From positions 9,078,086 through 9,142,085 of the forward strand of contig CM021321.1 in NCBI GenBank assembly GCA_010645155.1: a DNA stretch of 64,000 nt, written 5' to 3'. Below are positions 58,710-64,000 of this stretch, in pieces. Source of the stretch: Tigriopus japonicus (Eukaryota > Arthropoda > Copepoda > Harpacticoida > Harpacticidae). The position numbers and the translations under genes were made by a program. Under the pieces are notes generated by a model. It had not been told where the DNA came from, did no database searches, and was given only the letters and a program-made list of their open reading frames with translations. Within the stretch, counting starts at the first letter, position 1. Each line of letters opens with the position of its first letter.

Positions 58710-60954
58710 ACCAGTTTCGTCTCAAAAGAAGAAACCAACCTCAGCAGGATTGCCAAGAAGGAGAGCCTTAGGCCAGTCGGGCGAGCCAAGCTGCTCGAGA
58801 ATGAATGTCACGAAGTGATATTTGAATGCCAATTCAGGTTGCCAAAATAATCCATCGATTCAACGTAGATCCTTTGGAGACAAATGTGGCGATTCTGCGA
58901 AGCATTCATTTCAAGGGAAACTAGAGTAAATGGATTTTGATGTACTACCAAGTCAAAAAAAGTAACAATGCCTTCCTAGAATGTCGCCACTGGTTCAGAT
59001 GAACAAAATAGATATTTTTTGAGCTTAAAGATTCGTTGGGCAAAGGATCCCTTCTTATATGAAACCTTAAATGCCCGCACAATCTGGCTTCGAGGTCGGT
59101 AAATTTACATGAGTTCAAATTTCAGTAATAAATAAGACTCAAAAAAATATGGAATGTATTTTATGCACACGTTTTGTTTGTTGTCAAAAAAATATCAATC
59201 TCGTTCTTGGGAACTAGTTGGCATCATCAAGGTATGTAATTATTACTTTTTGATACTTGGTGTTTAGTTTACACGTTCATTTGAGAATCTTTGTAACCAG
59301 AATGAGAAAATTTGCTCTCTTATCGTCGATAAACACTTCATAACCTTTCATCGATTTCTAGAAAGTAACATTGAACAATGCCGCTGTCGAAAGACCAAAA
59401 ATATGTAGAACCTAGCGAATCGAATGTTGTGATCACGGGATATGAATGTTTAAATTGTAAAACCAGTTGATTCTGTATTTCTCTGCTCTGTTTGTGTGCG
59501 TGTGCCGCTCAAATTATTCGATAAAATCTAGTTCGCCATCATGAATCAAATGGTTTTTGTCGATAACATCAAAAAATGATTGGGAAAACGGAATAAATAC
59601 TATTTTTAGATTGTACTGACGTTCTAGTTTTTGGGGGGAGAAAAAACGTTACGTTTTGTTCAAGATTCCTTTGGGACTCTCAGGCTGTTCCTATTCACGT
59701 GGTTTCTTGGGTTATTAAAATGACAAAGTCGAGCTTTTTCATAATTGGCAGGCATTTTCCATAAATGGGATTAACGTGATAAACGGTATTAATGAGATTA
59801 ATGGGATAAACGGGATAAATCAGGGGATAAACGAAAAAGCCAATTTGGATGTGTTTTAATAATTTTTGATATCCCTGAAAATAGCTGATCAAAGCCAATA
59901 CCATAATTAGACAATGTGGCTAAAATAGTTCATAAATCTCCAAAGGTTCTTGGGAACTGACACCTTAAGGGTTTATGCAGTCTTAAGTATCAACAATAAT
60001 GAATATGTCTGGCACCAGTTTAAGCACACGATATTGAAAAGTATGTTTTGAATTTTTTTGTATACAAATTTTTTTGTTGAGCTTCAGAAATTTGCCTTAA
60101 GTTGATACTTGTGCATTTTAATTTGGCTTTTTGCAGAGCCCTAACAATTTTGGGTCTAAAAACTATATATGTAACACTTAACAGCATCTGTTGTACTGTC
60201 CTCAAACTCATGTGAAACCCTCAAGTGCTGTTGCTTAGAGAATTTCTCAATAAAGCTAAACAGGAACAAAATTTAATTTTCGGTAAAAACAAGCGTTCAT
60301 CCACCTATACCCACTTTTAGTTTCCCAAAAATGCATGTTCCATGCAATAAAATTTGGTTGTTTGGATTAATTCAACAAGAAATCATGAAGTAAAATTTGA
60401 TCTCTAAAGGAAAAGCAGTCACACCCTTAAATGATGACAAGGACATCACATGAGGCAAGCAAGGCATGATTTCACTTGAGACATGACAAAATTGAAGAAA
60501 TTTTTGTTCTTGAAGATTATTTGGGTCAGAAAAGTTCATTCACAATGGATATAAGAAATTGACAAAAAACGAACTTATTTATCAAGATAACGATATCAGG
60601 CTTAAAACGTAGAAAAATCTTGTTTATCCCGTTTGTCCCCTTTCTACCTTTGAGTAAAATCCCGTTTATTCCAAGGGGGATAAACGGGACACTTTTTGGA
60701 TGGGATTATCCCCCCGACCAACCCTGTATTGATGGCACCCCTGGTTTGAAGTACCCCAAAACAGGCGTGCTTTTTTGGATTTTCTGTGATCGAACGCATT
60801 TTTCATAGAAATGGCAAATGTACAGTTTTAGATGAATTGGCAGTCACAGCGAAGTAGGGCACGCAAAAATGATTTAGAAGATTGAAAATCCAAATGAACT
60901 CCATCAGTAGTACGAACCACGCATTGCAAATGGAAATGAAAAAATTTAAGGAAG
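58710..60954. other. Presumed 3' UTR and downstream DNA with GGGATAAAC repeats
   Basis: The first ~420 bases are the likely 3' UTR. Beyond that there is no recognisable gene. At 59763-59840 a degenerate array of GGGATAAAC-like units appears on the plus strand. At 60623-60690 the same motif appears mainly on the minus strand, with one plus-strand copy. The two clusters may be the subterminal parts of one transposon of roughly 1 kb, but I could not find its ends. Confidence 0.4.
59127..59132 (+). terminator. Candidate polyadenylation signal AATAAA of the GPCR gene
   Basis: This is the first AATAAA after the stop codon, 418 bases downstream. It is followed at 59151 onward by a GT-rich stretch (ATGTATTTTATGC, then TTTTGTTTGTTG) of the kind found at cleavage sites. 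No RNA evidence supports it. Confidence 0.45.
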
Positions 60955-61170
60955 CCAGAGTGGCCACGCGTACTAGCGCGTTCTTAAAAGTGCCGAGTGT
61001 AAGTGCTTCCCCAGACGGCGTAGGTTCGAATCCTGATGGGGATCGGATTGAAGCTGTCGGGAGAAATCCTTTCAGTCTCTTCTCGTCTGTCGTCGTGAGC
61101 ACACGTCTTTTGCGTTGCTCATGAATTACGGGCCGGTTTAGACTTAGTGCTGTGTTGTGTTGTGTAGTGG
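60955..61170 (+). mobile_element. tRNA-derived SINE-like sequence, truncated by assembly gap
   Basis: An A-box-like TGGCCACGCG at 60961-60970 and a perfect B-box GGTTCGAATCC at 61023-61033 lie in the order and approximate spacing of a tRNA with a long variable arm (Ser/Leu type). The acceptor stem does not pair, so it is not a functional tRNA. A unique body follows and then a TGTGTTGTGTTGTGT tail running into the Ns. This fits a SINE with a Pol III promoter. Confidence 0.6.
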
Positions 61171-61211
61171 NNNNNNNNNNNNNNNNNNNNNNNNNNNNNN
61201 NNNNNNNNNNN
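61171..61211. other. Assembly gap, 41 Ns
   Basis: A run of 41 N immediately after a TGTTG-rich tail. Probably a repeat-induced gap in the assembly. Confidence 0.99.
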
Positions 61212-64000
61212 GATAAACTTCCGAGTCAAAACTGGCAGCACTCCTGGTTCGAAACACATCACTAATTTTTACCATTTTTTTACATGCTGCTAAATAGTAG
61301 TTTTTCACAAAAAGTAGAAAAAGATGACGAAACTTATAGATTTTCGTAACGCAACCTTTTGTTAAACTCGCATGGTGTGTGAAACTACTTTTTCGTGATT
61401 TGGTATCTTATTTTTTTTTAAATTTAAAGCACATGATTGAATGAACCAGATCGGATTTCACAACCATTTTCGTAGATATGCATTTCACATATCAGGCTGC
61501 AATTGACACTTTTATGGCGACTCCGAGTTTTGTTTGTTAAGGGATGTCCTTCGTTAGGTCAGTGGTAATTAGACAAGTACAGTAGTCTTAGTTAGGGAAG
61601 AATATTAATTAAGGATTTTTTGTTTTTGTTACCTCTGTGAAATAAAAAATTGGGGAACACCAAAAAATAATATGAATATTGAACTTAAATCCACAAATCA
61701 TTCTTTTTCATGTTATCGTTTAATTTTAATATTTCCAGTATAATGCTATCAAGAAAATTTTGCCATATTCAACTTTTTTAGGTACGATAAAAACTTAATT
61801 CTCTATCAAAATTGGCAAGTTTTTCCAAATTTCATACTTTAAACTAAAATTTACACAGTTGAGTCAGGCGACATATTTTTTTGTCAATGTCTCATATTTC
61901 TGTCAACCTTTTGTCAAAAAAAACATTTCCAAGATAGCAATAATTCAAAAGCTTTCCAGAAATTCATCAAAATTGTTTGCAAATACGTGCAGCTTTAGTT
62001 TTCAAAAATATCACTTTTTTTTAAACCTTCAATTGGAAGCCGAATTTAGTGGCCAGTTTTGCTATATTTTGGTAAATTTTCTTATCTATTTGCAATTTAT
62101 TTGCCATTTTGGACGCTTTCATTTGCCATTTTTAGGCCTAAAAGGTATATTTTATTTGCCATAAATGTGCACCCCATCAATAAGTAACTAAAAGCTTTAA
62201 CTCCGAAAAATGATCATTAAGAACAATTGAAATGGTGAAGGAAATAACAAATAAATGTACACTTAAATTCTTGAATGCAGACTTTTTTTATCGCATATCA
62301 ATTGATGATTCATTTTCGCTAACTTTTGCGTTTCATTATCAACCTAGTCCTAAATGCAATAAAATATGCATGCAGAAAAGTTGAAAGTAACAATTCATTT
62401 GTGGTACTTAACTCGCTTGAATTCCTATTTATCGATTCATTTGATGCCACGCACTTGACTCTTTTCTTTCATTTCTTAGAGACTGCCAACAATCGACTCG
62501 GAAACGACATTTGTTGGTGGCGAGAAACTACTCACATCTAACCTTTCCCCCCCTTCTTAATGGTAATGATTAGTTCCAATTCAATAATTGTAGCACCTCG
62601 ATTCGTGCCCAAATTGTTCACTCACTCCCTAGTCGTGCAATTAATTGTCGAGAAGGTAACACTTGATTCCACACGTACATGCAGTCCAGTCCAGGGTTGT
62701 CCGCCTAGAAATGTCATTCGGAAGTGTTATCTTGGGGTTCATCTAAATTGTCTGGGAGTGGGTCTTGAAAATTGATTTCAGGCAACAATATACAGTTGAG
62801 CACTTTTAAGAAGGTCTGAATTCCATCAAAAGAGGTGATTACCCACCAATGATTATCTTTGTGCTAGTGCCCCCACCCCGAATCTTTTTCATCTTGTTTC
62901 ATTATTTGCTCCAAATGTATGCGACTTGTAGTATCAATATCTACGGATATCTAGATGCTTCCTGGACAATTCATTAGCCGAAAAAGGCGCCTAACTATTA
63001 GCAGAAAGTGGTGTTTAAACACGGTCAAGGTTGATGGATGAGGTATTAAAGTTAAAATCTAAGTTGGACGTGACATTGTGACCATGAGTAATGAATAATG
63101 ATCTTTTGCTGGACCGAAATCTTTTCAAGGTTTAAAGCTACTCCTATGTTGAATTATTGTTACTTTAAAAATGAATGAAATGGAAAGCTCAAAGAAGTAC
63201 TGTAACACCACAAACTGTAGTCTAAGTGCGACACAGAACTTGTTTTCACCAATTATGGGTTTAGTGAATGTCTAGTATTTCGACACTAAAGTCGAAAGCA
63301 AAAAAGATTAGATTGAAGTTTTTGAAATGTTTTTTAAATAAGACTATTTGTTTGAAAACGACTTGGTTCCAAACATTTATTTCACGCAATGGAGGATTGA
63401 CAAGTTTTAGCCAAATTCGCAGTCGAAATCTGCTGACTGAAACATAATACAGAATTTACCTCAAATTGGGTTTTTTAGGTAGAGCGGTACAGACTTCTAA
63501 AATTAAAATTTTGCGACTTCAAAGTTATTTTGGAACCAAACACATCTCGGTCTTTGCCTCAAACACAATATTTGTAATGTTTGTCTCTTTTCAGTTCTGA
63601 TAGGCTTAAACAGTCAATTTTTAAGATTTAAAGGTTTAATCACACTCATGCCATTTGTTAAAATGACTAACTTTCTAATTTTCTTGCTTTTATTTGTTCT
63701 TGCAAAATGAATAAGTGGGGTCGAATTAAAATGAAATTGGAATGTGTCAAAGTCCATACTTGCCCTCCAACTAACTTGATAAAGGTTATAGCAAGTCCTC
63801 GAGCTTCATTCTCATATTTATGAGATATGTTATATTTTTTTCATCAAATATTTTTCCCTCATGTCGCAAAATTCAATCTTTTGAACACCAAAGCCTAAGA
63901 TCTTGACCCACCTCTAACCATTTGGCCCCAAAAATTCGAGAGCATTCATAATCGTCAACTTATGGAAGGAATGTTGGTTATGGTACCTTATGTTTCAGAT
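61212..64000. other. AT-rich DNA downstream of the gap; no gene seen
   Basis: Long A/T runs and short ORFs up to 101 codons with low-complexity Phe/Lys/Asn composition. Nothing recognisable. Confidence 0.6.

Noticed and set aside
1..64000. Prokaryotic features such as operons, CRISPR arrays or Shine-Dalgarno sites
   Set aside because: The spliced GPCR, long introns, LINE and MITE content are eukaryotic, and no regularly spaced direct repeats of CRISPR type are present.

Overview
This window looks like nuclear DNA from an animal, most likely an arthropod and, as a best guess, a copepod crustacean. It is AT-rich and gene-poor, with long introns and a dense population of short DNA-transposon derivatives. 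The only convincing gene is a rhodopsin-like neuropeptide GPCR of the FMRFamide-receptor type. The copepod guess is an inference. It rests on the arthropod-like receptor and on a probable GA-AG intron, a class I recall being reported as common in the calanoid copepod Eurytemora affinis. Nothing in the window fixes the species.

Layout: 1-27187 holds no recognisable host gene. It contains a hAT-type MITE (2235-2482), two copies of a 285-bp TA-target MITE (5260-5544, 16192-16476), a 152-bp tandem duplication (9699-10012), an 891-bp hAT-like element with a perfect 8-bp target duplication (11627-12517), a 30-bp minisatellite (12811-13107) fused to the 3' end of a LINE reverse transcriptase ORF (13142-13615), further inverted-repeat elements, and a decayed mariner-type transposase (21180-21476).

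27222-58709 is the GPCR gene on the plus strand. It has five coding exons (27222-27379, 47780-48359, 53347-53609, 57141-57273, 58593-58709) that join in frame to 416 codons plus a stop. Intron 1 is about 20.4 kb and holds most of the remaining mobile DNA. This includes a foldback-type cluster (36903-39556) whose inverted arms contain ~32-bp subrepeats. A 565-bp Chapaev-like MITE has inserted into that cluster, and the matching empty site is still present in the same cluster.

58710-64000 holds the presumed 3' UTR with an AATAAA at 59127, a tRNA-derived SINE-like head next to an assembly gap (61171-61211), and otherwise unremarkable AT-rich DNA.

The points most worth a second look are the GA-AG intron in TM7 of the receptor, the foldback cluster with its filled and empty insertion sites, and a roughly sevenfold excess of a short AGAKGGCG motif resembling the core of CTCF sites.
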